Below are positions 32,618-40,221 of a stretch of 64,000 bases of DNA, piece by piece; the first letter of the stretch is position 1; every line of letters begins with the position of its first letter. The position numbers and the translations under genes were made by a program. The notes under the pieces were generated by a model. That model worked only from the letters and a program-made list of their open reading frames with translations. It had not been told where the DNA came from and did not search any database. Origin of the DNA: Pirellulaceae bacterium (GTDB lineage: Bacteria; Planctomycetota; Planctomycetia; Pirellulales; Pirellulaceae); NCBI GenBank assembly GCA_023382975.1, contig JAHDXO010000032.1:54360-118359 (forward strand), written 5' to 3'.

Positions 32618-33914
32618 ACACCGCCACAGTGTGACCGTGGTCGACGTCGAGCCGGAGCACATCAAACGGATCAACGAGGAATTGGATGTCCGCGCGCTCA
32701 CGGGCGAGGCGGCGCACGCCAGCGTCTTATTCCAGGCGGACGTGCTGGGCGCCGATCTGTGCCTGGCCGTGACCGGAGACGACGAAGTGAACCTGGTCGC
32801 GGCCAGCATGGCCAAGGCGATGGGGGCGCGGCGTTCCATCGCCCGCGTGTTCGCGCCCGTGTTCCGCGACCTCAGCACCTTCGACTACCAGCGCCATTTC
32901 CACATCGACCGAATCCTGAGCTTGGAACACTTGTCGGCGATGGAACTGGCCCGCAATATCCGCAATCCGGACGCCTTCACCGTGGAGAGCTTCGCCCGCG
33001 GCGCGATCGAGGTCCAGGAGATGATCGTCGTCGAGCCGACGCGGGCGATCGACAAGCCGCTGAAGGAACTGCGGTTGCCCAAGGGCGTGCGGATCGCCTC
33101 GATCTACCGCGAGGGCCGGGTGTGGATCGCGGGCGCCGAGGATCAGGTCCAACTGAACGACCGGATCACGGTCATCGGACGTCGCGAAGACGTGGACGAA
33201 GTGCGCGACATGTTCCGCCTAGCCGTCCCGCCCCGCAAACGGATCGTGATCGCGGGCGGAGGCGAGACCGGGCACCATCTGGCCCGCATGCTGCAACACG
33301 ACCGGTTCTCGGTCATGTTGATGGAGCAGTCCCGGGAGCGGTGCCGCGTGCTGGCGAACAACCTGCCGCACATCACCGTGATCCAGGCCGACGCGACTCG
33401 CCGCACGGTGCTGGAGGAAGAGCGGGTCGGCAGCGCGGACGTGTTCGTGGCGTGTACCGGAGAGGACGAGAACAACATCATGGCGGGCGTCGAAGCGCGG
33501 GAGATCGGTGCGGCGAAAATCATGGCCGTAGTGGGACGTCCCGACTACGCCGACATCGTCGGCCGATTGGGGATCAACGTGGCCGTCAGTCCCCGGGACG
33601 TCATGGCCAAGCAGGTGCTCAGTTTTCTTCAGCTCGGTCCCGTCGTCGCGCGGATGCCGCTGCCCGGCGGGGACATCAGCGTGTACGAGATCGAGGTGGC
33701 GCCGGACGCCCCCGCCACGAAACATGTTCTGGCCAACTTGGCGCTGCCCAACCAGTGCCTGATCGCGGCGGTCATGCGAGCCGAATACGCCGTGGTTCCC
33801 GGCGCCGACGACCGTTTGCAGGCCGGCGACACGGTCATCGCCTTGATCGGCAATGCCGAACTGCATGCGGCCCTGCCCATCTTCGAAACCGTGAACGGGT
33901 CCGTCCATAAATGA
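32556..33914 (+). CDS. trkA: Trk system potassium transporter regulatory subunit TrkA
   Basis: A peripheral NAD(H)/ATP-binding subunit that gates the Trk potassium channel, 452 residues. Two RCK halves are visible. The first has a Rossmann GAGTVG at residues 7-12 and VVDVEPEHIKRINEELDVRALTG. The second starts KRIVIAGGGETGHHLARML near residue 229. Each half is followed by a TrkA-C-type beta domain (KPLKELRLPKGVRIASIYREG and KHVLANLALPNQCLIAAVMR). GGAG lies nine bases before the ATG, inside the end of the hydrolase gene. The TGA overlaps the trkH ATG as ATGA. Length and motifs are normal. Confidence 0.95.
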   Translation: MKIVVLGAGTVGTWIADLLCKHRHSVTVVDVEPEHIKRINEELDVRALTGEAAHASVLFQADVLGADLCLAVTGDDEVNLVAASMAKAMGARRSIARVFAPVFRDLSTFDYQRHFHIDRILSLEHLSAMELARNIRNPDAFTVESFARGAIEVQEMIVVEPTRAIDKPLKELRLPKGVRIASIYREGRVWIAGAEDQVQLNDRITVIGRREDVDEVRDMFRLAVPPRKRIVIAGGGETGHHLARMLQHDRFSVMLMEQSRERCRVLANNLPHITVIQADATRRTVLEEERVGSADVFVACTGEDENNIMAGVEAREIGAAKIMAVVGRPDYADIVGRLGINVAVSPRDVMAKQVLSFLQLGPVVARMPLPGGDISVYEIEVAPDAPATKHVLANLALPNQCLIAAVMRAEYAVVPGADDRLQAGDTVIALIGNAELHAALPIFETVNGSVHK

Positions 33915-35482
33915 ACCTCCCGCTGCTAGCCAGAATTCTGAGCGTCGTCAGCCTGCTGATCGGCGGGGCGATGTGTTTTAGCCTGCCGTGGGCGTGGCCT
34001 CCCTTGGGTCACCGCGGCAACCTGCCCCTGTCGGCGGCGGCCAGCTTCGAGACGCGCGGCTTCGTGGCCTTGCTGGTCAGCATCCTGATCTGCCTGCTGG
34101 TCGGCGGCGCGCTGCAGTTCGCCGGCCGCGCCGCGACGGGCCGACTGTACCGCAAGGAGGCCATGGCGGTCGTGGGACTCAGTTGGGTCTTGGCCTCCGT
34201 TCTCGGTGCGCTGCCGTTCTACCTGAGCGGCACCTGCCGCGAACGCGATTCGCAGACCGATCGCCCCGTCCCCATGCATGTGGTCGACTGCTTGTTCGAA
34301 TCCCAGTCCGGATTCAGCACGACGGGCGCGACCGTCATCTCCGATCTCGAGTCGCCCGATTTGGTTCCCCACTGCATCCTCTTCTGGCGCAGCACGACCC
34401 ATTTCCTGGGCGGGCTCGGAATCGTCGTGTTGTTCGTCGTGATCCTGGGCCAGGGTTCGGCGGGCAAAGCGTTGATGCGAGTCGAAATGCCGGGACCGAC
34501 GAAGGAAGGAGTCACGCCGCGAATGCAGGACACGGCTTGGCTGTTCGCCTTGACCTACCTGGGGCTGAACGCCGTCCTGGCAGCGATCCTGTGGTTCATG
34601 GGCCTTTCGCTATTCGACGCGCTCTGCCACGCCTTCGGCACGATGGCCACGGGCGGTTTCAGCACGTACAACACCAGCCTGGGGCACTTCCAGAATCCCG
34701 CGATCGAGTTCGTGGTCGTCGTCTTTATGATCCTGGCCGGCACGAATTTCATACTGTTGTACCTGCTGTTGCGGTTGAAGCCGCGGCGATTGTTCGAAGA
34801 CGTCGAGTGGCGCACGTATCTGGCCATCATCGGTGCCGCGACGTCGCTGGTGATGCTGGTGGGTCTGTGGAGCCGCGATTACAACAGCTTCTTCGAGGCA
34901 CTGCGATACGGGCTATTCCAGGTCGTGTCGGTCATGACCACCACCGGCTACGTGACCCACGACTTCGACGCCTGGAACCATTTCGGGCGCGGCGTGCTGT
35001 TCACGCTGATGTTCGTCGGCGGCTGTGCGGGCAGTACCGGCGGCGGACTGAAAGTCATCCGGCACATTCTGTTCGCCAAAATCCTGCTGCTGGAAGTGGA
35101 GCAGGCCTACCATCCATCGGTCGTGCGGCCATTGCGACTGGGCGGCAAAGCCATCGAGGAAGGCGACCTGCGCAAGAGCATCCTGGTGTACTTCTCGCTG
35201 ATCCTGGCGATATTCGTGTGCAGTTGGCTGTTCTTGATCACCTTCGAACCCGATCAAACCTGGGGCGACTCGCCGCACCACAAGCTGTTGGACAGCGCGA
35301 GCAGCGTCGCCGCGACGTTGAACAATATCGGGCCCGGACTCGGAACCGTCGGCGCCACGCAAACCTACGGCCATTTCAGTTGGTGGAGCAAATCGCTGTT
35401 CATCGGGCTGATGATGCTCGGACGCCTCGAAATCTTCTCGATCCTTGTCCTCTTCGTACCCGGCTTCTGGCGCAGTCGCTGA
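33911..35482 (+). CDS. trkH: Trk potassium uptake membrane subunit TrkH
   Basis: A 523-residue ion-conducting membrane subunit of the Trk system. It shows the four pore-loop repeats of the TrkH/KtrB superfamily with their selectivity glycines: SQSGFSTTGATV, GTMATGGFSTYN, MTTTGYVTHDF and the last filter near NNIGPGLGTVGATQTYG. GGCAGSTGGGLKVIRHI is the conserved gating loop. About ten or more hydrophobic segments are present. Coupling through ATGA to trkA indicates stoichiometric synthesis of channel and regulator. Typical length is 480-520. Confidence 0.95.
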   Translation: MNLPLLARILSVVSLLIGGAMCFSLPWAWPPLGHRGNLPLSAAASFETRGFVALLVSILICLLVGGALQFAGRAATGRLYRKEAMAVVGLSWVLASVLGALPFYLSGTCRERDSQTDRPVPMHVVDCLFESQSGFSTTGATVISDLESPDLVPHCILFWRSTTHFLGGLGIVVLFVVILGQGSAGKALMRVEMPGPTKEGVTPRMQDTAWLFALTYLGLNAVLAAILWFMGLSLFDALCHAFGTMATGGFSTYNTSLGHFQNPAIEFVVVVFMILAGTNFILLYLLLRLKPRRLFEDVEWRTYLAIIGAATSLVMLVGLWSRDYNSFFEALRYGLFQVVSVMTTTGYVTHDFDAWNHFGRGVLFTLMFVGGCAGSTGGGLKVIRHILFAKILLLEVEQAYHPSVVRPLRLGGKAIEEGDLRKSILVYFSLILAIFVCSWLFLITFEPDQTWGDSPHHKLLDSASSVAATLNNIGPGLGTVGATQTYGHFSWWSKSLFIGLMMLGRLEIFSILVLFVPGFWRSR

Positions 35483-35546
35483 CCGGCGAATTCGGCTTCG
35501 ATCGTCGCGACGCCCAATCGGCGAAAGTTCGGATCGGAACACACGC

Positions 35547-35565
35547 CACAGGCTGGCAGCCTGTG
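35547..35565. repeat. Dispersed palindrome CACAGGCTGGCAGCCTGTG
   Basis: Palindrome apart from its central base; shares 17 bases with the copy at 30135-30151. Confidence 0.7.
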
Positions 35566-35629
35566 CTTCGACTTACTACCCATCATGGCCGTTTGCTCGA
35601 GCCTGTTTTTTCATCGCCCCAAAAATTAC

Positions 35630-35657
35630 TTGCAAGCTCTCATGACTGTGGTAGGAT
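35630..35657 (+). promoter_or_regulatory. Predicted sigma70-like promoter for the pseudokinase gene
   Basis: TTGCAA (35630-35635), 16-base spacer, TAGGAT (35652-35657), in a locally AT-rich patch about 145 bp before the ATG. One mismatch from consensus in the first hexamer and two in the second. Confidence 0.4.
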
Positions 35658-35802
35658 GGCGTCCGTAGGGCTTATTTTGGGATCGGCCAATCAATGGGCC
35701 AATTCTTGTCTAAGATCCGGCCGCGGGTCGTCGCGGCGAGGCTGTGAACTGCCACGCGGAATGACCGATCGATTCTGACGGATGGGCTTGGAGTGACGTG
35801 CG

Positions 35803-38800
35803 ATGGTTTCAAGCTTCGGAAACACGCGGCAGATTGCGAATTACCGTCAGGATCGTACTGTTCGGAGCGGCCCGTTGGCCGTGTATCAAGTAGTTGACGA
35901 CGCCGGGCAGCGTTTTCGCATGACATGCGTCCCCAGCGCGTTGATTCCCCCAGACCATTTGCAGCAGGAAGTGACAGCCTTCCAGCGGTGTTCCGGCGCC
36001 GGATTGCTGTTGCCCCTGCAGGTCGAGGAGCGTGCCGGATTCACCTGCGTGCTTCACCCCGACGTCGATGCCGAATGTCTGGTCGAGCTCCGTCGTCGCC
36101 AAGCCATGTCGGTCGCTCAGTCGCTGTCCTTGGTCGCCAAGATCGCCTTGGCGGTTCAGCCCATCCACGCTCGGCATTTGCAGCACGGCTGGCTCGACTC
36201 GATCAACGTGCTATTCACAGCCGATGCGAAAGTGCTCGTGCAGGGCGGAGGTCTGTACGCCGCGATCAAGCAGCACCTGACAACTCGCCAGTCGATGTTC
36301 GGCGGCGGCTCGATTGCGGAGAACGCGTACTGGGCGCCTGAACTGGGAATCGCCGATACGGCGCAAAGCGATTTGTTCAGTCTGGGGCGGTTGCTGCTCT
36401 TCCTGCTCACCGCCGACGATGCGACGTTCGTGTTATGGGATGCGCAGAACCAACGCTGGGAATTTGACCGCGACGCGGACGATCTGCGGGCCAAGATCGA
36501 AACGTTGCCCACGGAGGTTGTCAGCATCTTGCGCGGCACGTTGGCGACCAACGGCGAGGATCGTTTCCAGGATTGCGAGCAGTTACGTACAGCCCTGTTG
36601 GCGGCCGAAGCGGTGGTAGCTCCGCCGCACTCGGCACAGCGGACGGCGGCCGAGCCCACACCGGCATCCAGTGTGTCGGCAGCCGCCCTGTTGCCGGCCG
36701 CCGTGGGAGATACAACGGGCGTGGCGCCAGCGCCAACTGGTGTGCGATTGGAAATCCGCCGGGTGGTGGAACGTCTGACGGCTGCGTTGCTCCTGCCGGC
36801 CTTGGCGCTGTTCGCCGCGTGGACACTCGGATTCCTGCACGAGCCGGTCTTCGACGCGTCGCGATCGGCCAATCAAGCTCGCGTCGGCGCGCTTCCAGGC
36901 CGCGATTCGCTCTGGTGGCTGGACGATGAACAGACTTACTTCCTGCTACCGCCGATCCGCCGGCAGATAATGGACGAAAAGCGGCTCGACGTCGTCACGA
37001 GCCATCGGGGAGGAAACGACGGTCTGGATGCGGATCGGTTGCGGAAGGAATTGCGGAGCCAAGTGCTCGAAATCTCCGCGAACAAATCGTCGCCGCCGTC
37101 GGACGCGTTGTCAGCACGTTACGGCCGCTGGCAAGCCGCCGCGGACGCTTTGAATCCCCTCGCCAATGCCCACCAACTGTTTCAGCATCATCTGAAGGCG
37201 TGTCTGACGACTTATCCTCCCAGCGAAGATGCGGGGCAGATGCATCTGCGCGCCCTTTTGCTGCACAAGCTCGCCGTATCCGGTGCCGTGCCGAGCCAGC
37301 CAGGCTCGACGGCGGAAGGCGATGCACCGCCCTCGTACGCCGAACAAGCGAAAGATGCCTATGAGGTTGCGTTGAAGTCGTACGCCTGGCACGAACCAGG
37401 GATGGCGGCGCTGTGCTGCGCCGATTTCGCGCGGCTGTTGGCATCACAAGGGCGTCCGGAAGACGCCGAACAACAATTGCTGCGCGCGGAATCGTTGGTG
37501 TGGACCACGATCGATCCGTCGAAACACGAAGCAGGTGCGTTGCGGAAGCGGTATCTCTCGGCGATTCGCCCTGAACCGGCGATCGTGGACCGGGCATGGC
37601 ATACGTTCCTGGTATCGGTTTACGACCAACTGTCGTCGTTGTACCGCAAGGAAGGCTTGTGGACCAAAGCGGAAGACGTTCTGGCGTACGCCGCCCAACT
37701 CGTACAACTCGACCAACCGTACGACGAGACTGCGGAGGAAGTTTCGCCCCCATCGCAACTTGTCGCCGCGCCCGCTGGGTCCGAAGAGCCGGTGGAGGGC
37801 AGTTCGGACAATTGGTGCGGCGTTGGCCGCGCGCGTCGCGCGAACAACCCGCTTCAGGCTTTCGTCCTGGAACGCCGGGGATGGTATCGGATGGACCGCT
37901 GGCAAGTGGAGGATGCGTGCCTGGACTTTACGGGCGCTCGGCAGTTCCGCGATCGAGAAGACCAGGCGGAATCGTACGGCGCCGCGCGCAGCTTGGAACT
38001 GGAGTTCCATAACCGCCACGGTCAGGCCATGGCGTTGCGGTATATGGGTAAGCCAGAAATGGCTTGCGGCGAATACGAGAAGATCGTCTCGGAGATTCGC
38101 GAGCTGTTGTGGTCCAAAACGAGCTGGTCGCCGGCCGAGCGGGTGACGCTTCAAGCCCGGTTGCTGAACTCCCGCGAACGACTGGCGGATTGTTTCCTCT
38201 ACGGGTTGAAGGATTGGAAGGAGGCGCAGCGTTGCCTGGACGAGGCGTTGGAGGACGCCGAACAGCAGATCCAGTTGTCGGACCCCAGGGACGAAGTGGC
38301 GGCGCGGCTGTATTTCAAGAAAGCCCTGGCGGCGGTACTGGCCGGAGACCTGGACCGCGGCCGGGCGTTTTGTCAGCGAGGTCAGGAATTGGCGCCGAAA
38401 TCCGCCGTTGCGCCGGCGCCGGTGCCGGTGCCGGCGCCTTCGCCACCGGCGCTGGTGCTCGTGCCGGGAGTCACGATCCCGCTGTTCGCTGGTTCGGGCG
38501 ATTCTGCCACTTCCCTGACGCCATTGAAGAGCCCGACGCTGCAATATGTCCGCAACTTGGTGCTGGCCAATCTCGAATACCGCGACGGGCAGAAATCGGT
38601 CGACCAGACCTACAGAACCTTGCGCCGCGAGTTCATCCAGTTGGATTCCCTGAACCGCATCAGCCGCGACGAATTGGACTTGATCATGTTGGTCGCCCGG
38701 CATCTGCCCTCCGAGCCTCCCAATTCCGAATCGGGAGCGGAGAACCAGAACGCCCAGACGCCGGGCCTCAGCCCGGCGACGCTGCGCCAGATCGCCCAGT

Positions 38801-39018
38801 TCAATGTGGCTCTGGCGCGTCTGCCGCAGGCCGAACAGCGAGACCGTTGCATCCTGGATTACGTGTCCGGTTCGTACCAGCACGCCGTTCGACTGTATGG
38901 ACAAGCCGGCACGACATATAAAAAGCACCAAGACGAAATCCAACGGGAATCGGAATCCGGTTATCCCGTTGTGCCCGCAAGAAGCGATGCAGCGCCTCCG
39001 GCCAAGGAGAAAACCTGA
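35803..39018 (+). CDS. Protein-kinase-like (pseudokinase) protein with TM segment and TPR-like repeats
   Basis: A 1071-residue membrane protein. Residues 1-270 thread like a Ser/Thr protein kinase (AVYQVVDDAGQRFRMTCVPS; QSLSLVAKIALAVQPIHARHLQHGWLDSINVLF; AYWAPELGIADTAQSDLFSLGRLLLFLLT). The catalytic residues are missing: the HRD-loop position reads LQHGWLDSINVLF and the DFG position reads VQGGG. It is therefore most likely a pseudokinase. An Ala-rich linker, one TM helix (LTAALLLPALALFAAWTLGFLHE, about residue 330) and a long helical TPR-like region follow, broken by a Pro/Ala-rich spacer (APVPVPAPSPP, about residue 870). Its TGA overlaps the ATG of the next membrane protein gene. Confidence 0.75.
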   Translation: MVSSFGNTRQIANYRQDRTVRSGPLAVYQVVDDAGQRFRMTCVPSALIPPDHLQQEVTAFQRCSGAGLLLPLQVEERAGFTCVLHPDVDAECLVELRRRQAMSVAQSLSLVAKIALAVQPIHARHLQHGWLDSINVLFTADAKVLVQGGGLYAAIKQHLTTRQSMFGGGSIAENAYWAPELGIADTAQSDLFSLGRLLLFLLTADDATFVLWDAQNQRWEFDRDADDLRAKIETLPTEVVSILRGTLATNGEDRFQDCEQLRTALLAAEAVVAPPHSAQRTAAEPTPASSVSAAALLPAAVGDTTGVAPAPTGVRLEIRRVVERLTAALLLPALALFAAWTLGFLHEPVFDASRSANQARVGALPGRDSLWWLDDEQTYFLLPPIRRQIMDEKRLDVVTSHRGGNDGLDADRLRKELRSQVLEISANKSSPPSDALSARYGRWQAAADALNPLANAHQLFQHHLKACLTTYPPSEDAGQMHLRALLLHKLAVSGAVPSQPGSTAEGDAPPSYAEQAKDAYEVALKSYAWHEPGMAALCCADFARLLASQGRPEDAEQQLLRAESLVWTTIDPSKHEAGALRKRYLSAIRPEPAIVDRAWHTFLVSVYDQLSSLYRKEGLWTKAEDVLAYAAQLVQLDQPYDETAEEVSPPSQLVAAPAGSEEPVEGSSDNWCGVGRARRANNPLQAFVLERRGWYRMDRWQVEDACLDFTGARQFRDREDQAESYGAARSLELEFHNRHGQAMALRYMGKPEMACGEYEKIVSEIRELLWSKTSWSPAERVTLQARLLNSRERLADCFLYGLKDWKEAQRCLDEALEDAEQQIQLSDPRDEVAARLYFKKALAAVLAGDLDRGRAFCQRGQELAPKSAVAPAPVPVPAPSPPALVLVPGVTIPLFAGSGDSATSLTPLKSPTLQYVRNLVLANLEYRDGQKSVDQTYRTLRREFIQLDSLNRISRDELDLIMLVARHLPSEPPNSESGAENQNAQTPGLSPATLRQIAQFNVALARLPQAEQRDRCILDYVSGSYQHAVRLYGQAGTTYKKHQDEIQRESESGYPVVPARSDAAPPAKEKT

Positions 39019-40103
39019 TGAACGATGCCGACCGACATGCCACCGGCGTGACGACATGTGTCGCCCTGGGATGCGTCCTGCTGGTCTACGGTTTGGTGAT
39101 GCTGACCTGGGCCTACGGGACAGGCGATCCCGCTTGGACTTTTCGAGCGCGGCGCGGGGCGCCGGATGGACCGAGCTTCGGATACTGGATCGAGGTGCTG
39201 CGGTTGCTGCTGGTCGTGCCGTTGGCGATGTAGGCCTTGGCCGCTGGATTCGCCCGCCCGATCTCCGTCCTGCTGGCGGTCACCGACCGCTCGACATGGA
39301 CGCTCGGAGTCACGCTCAGCCGTGTGTTGCTGTTGGTCATCGCAGTGGGTTACGGGGGATACAACTTGCAACGCTGCTTTGACCGGGGATCGGGTGGATT
39401 GGCCAGCAAGACGGTAGACTTCGGACACGAGAACCGATGCTATGCGGGCGCTGCGTCCAGCGACGGTTGGACAAGTCTCGACGCCCAGTACGACAGCGCA
39501 CGTCGTTCGCTGCTGTTGTATTCGGGCTATGCCGCGGTCTTCTTTGCCGTCCTGGTTCCGCTGGTACTGATCGTGCCTGGCTATGCATTCTTCAGCGAGG
39601 ACATCCACCGCGTGCGAGAAGCGCGGGAGTTGCTGGAACAATCACTACAGGGCGGACCTGCCCGACAGGATGGTGTCGCCGCCGTCAAAGAGCAGTTCCA
39701 AACCTTCAGTCGTACACTCACGCGGCTGGCAACGCGGCACGTGCGGCTGATGGTTGCGATCGGTGCTGCGGTGGCTTTCGACCAATACCTGGGAGCGCTG
39801 GCGATGTCGCCCGAGGCGCAAAACGATGTGATTCTGGCGTATGCCATCGTGGCCATAAATTTGCTGCTGCTCGGCGTGGCGTTCTGCTTCTACTACGACG
39901 GTTGGCAGCAGGCGCACCGCTGGGTGGTGGACGCAGGCGAAAGCGACGGATTGGCTGCGAAGCAGTACGCCCCCGCGGCTTTCGTCCGCAATTTGTGGAG
40001 CTACAACTACGGCGCCTGGATCATGACGTCGCTGCTGGCTAGCCCGCTGATTGCTTCGCCGTGGCGCGACGCCTTGGCCCGCGTGATGCAGTTGCTCGGC
40101 TAA
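39018..40103 (+). pseudogene. Polytopic membrane protein interrupted by an in-frame TAG
   Basis: One reading frame, 39018-40103, would give a 361-codon membrane protein but contains a TAG at 39231-39233. The part before it has one clear TM helix (VTTCVALGCVLLVYGLVML) and breaks within a second (VLRLLLVVPLAM). The part after it continues (ALAAGFARPISVLLAVTD...) with further TM helices (VTLSRVLLLVIAVGYGG, SLLLYSGYAAVFFAVLVPLVLIVPGY, VILAYAIVAINLLLLGVAFCFYY). A TTG at 39237 could restart translation. The start overlaps the pseudokinase stop. No family recognised. It may be a nonsense mutation, a sequencing error, or a gene read through or reinitiated. Confidence 0.7.
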
Positions 40104-40221
40104 CGAATTTTCCTAATCTCTTGAGTAAAGTCTCGCGACGCACGGCTCTTTCACGGGTGCTCGACGCTTGAACCGAAATCGGCACGCACAAGGATGCGTT
40201 CTCTTACAACGAGGTGGATTG

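Larger units (their letters stand above)
35483..35802. other. Intergenic region upstream of the pseudokinase gene
   Basis: About 320 bp with a copy of the dispersed palindrome (35547-35565) and a predicted promoter (35630-35657). No gene seen. Confidence 0.5.

Noticed and set aside
34290..34310. TTCGAATCC resembling a tRNA T-loop
   Set aside because: It lies in trkH coding sequence and no cloverleaf can be built around it.
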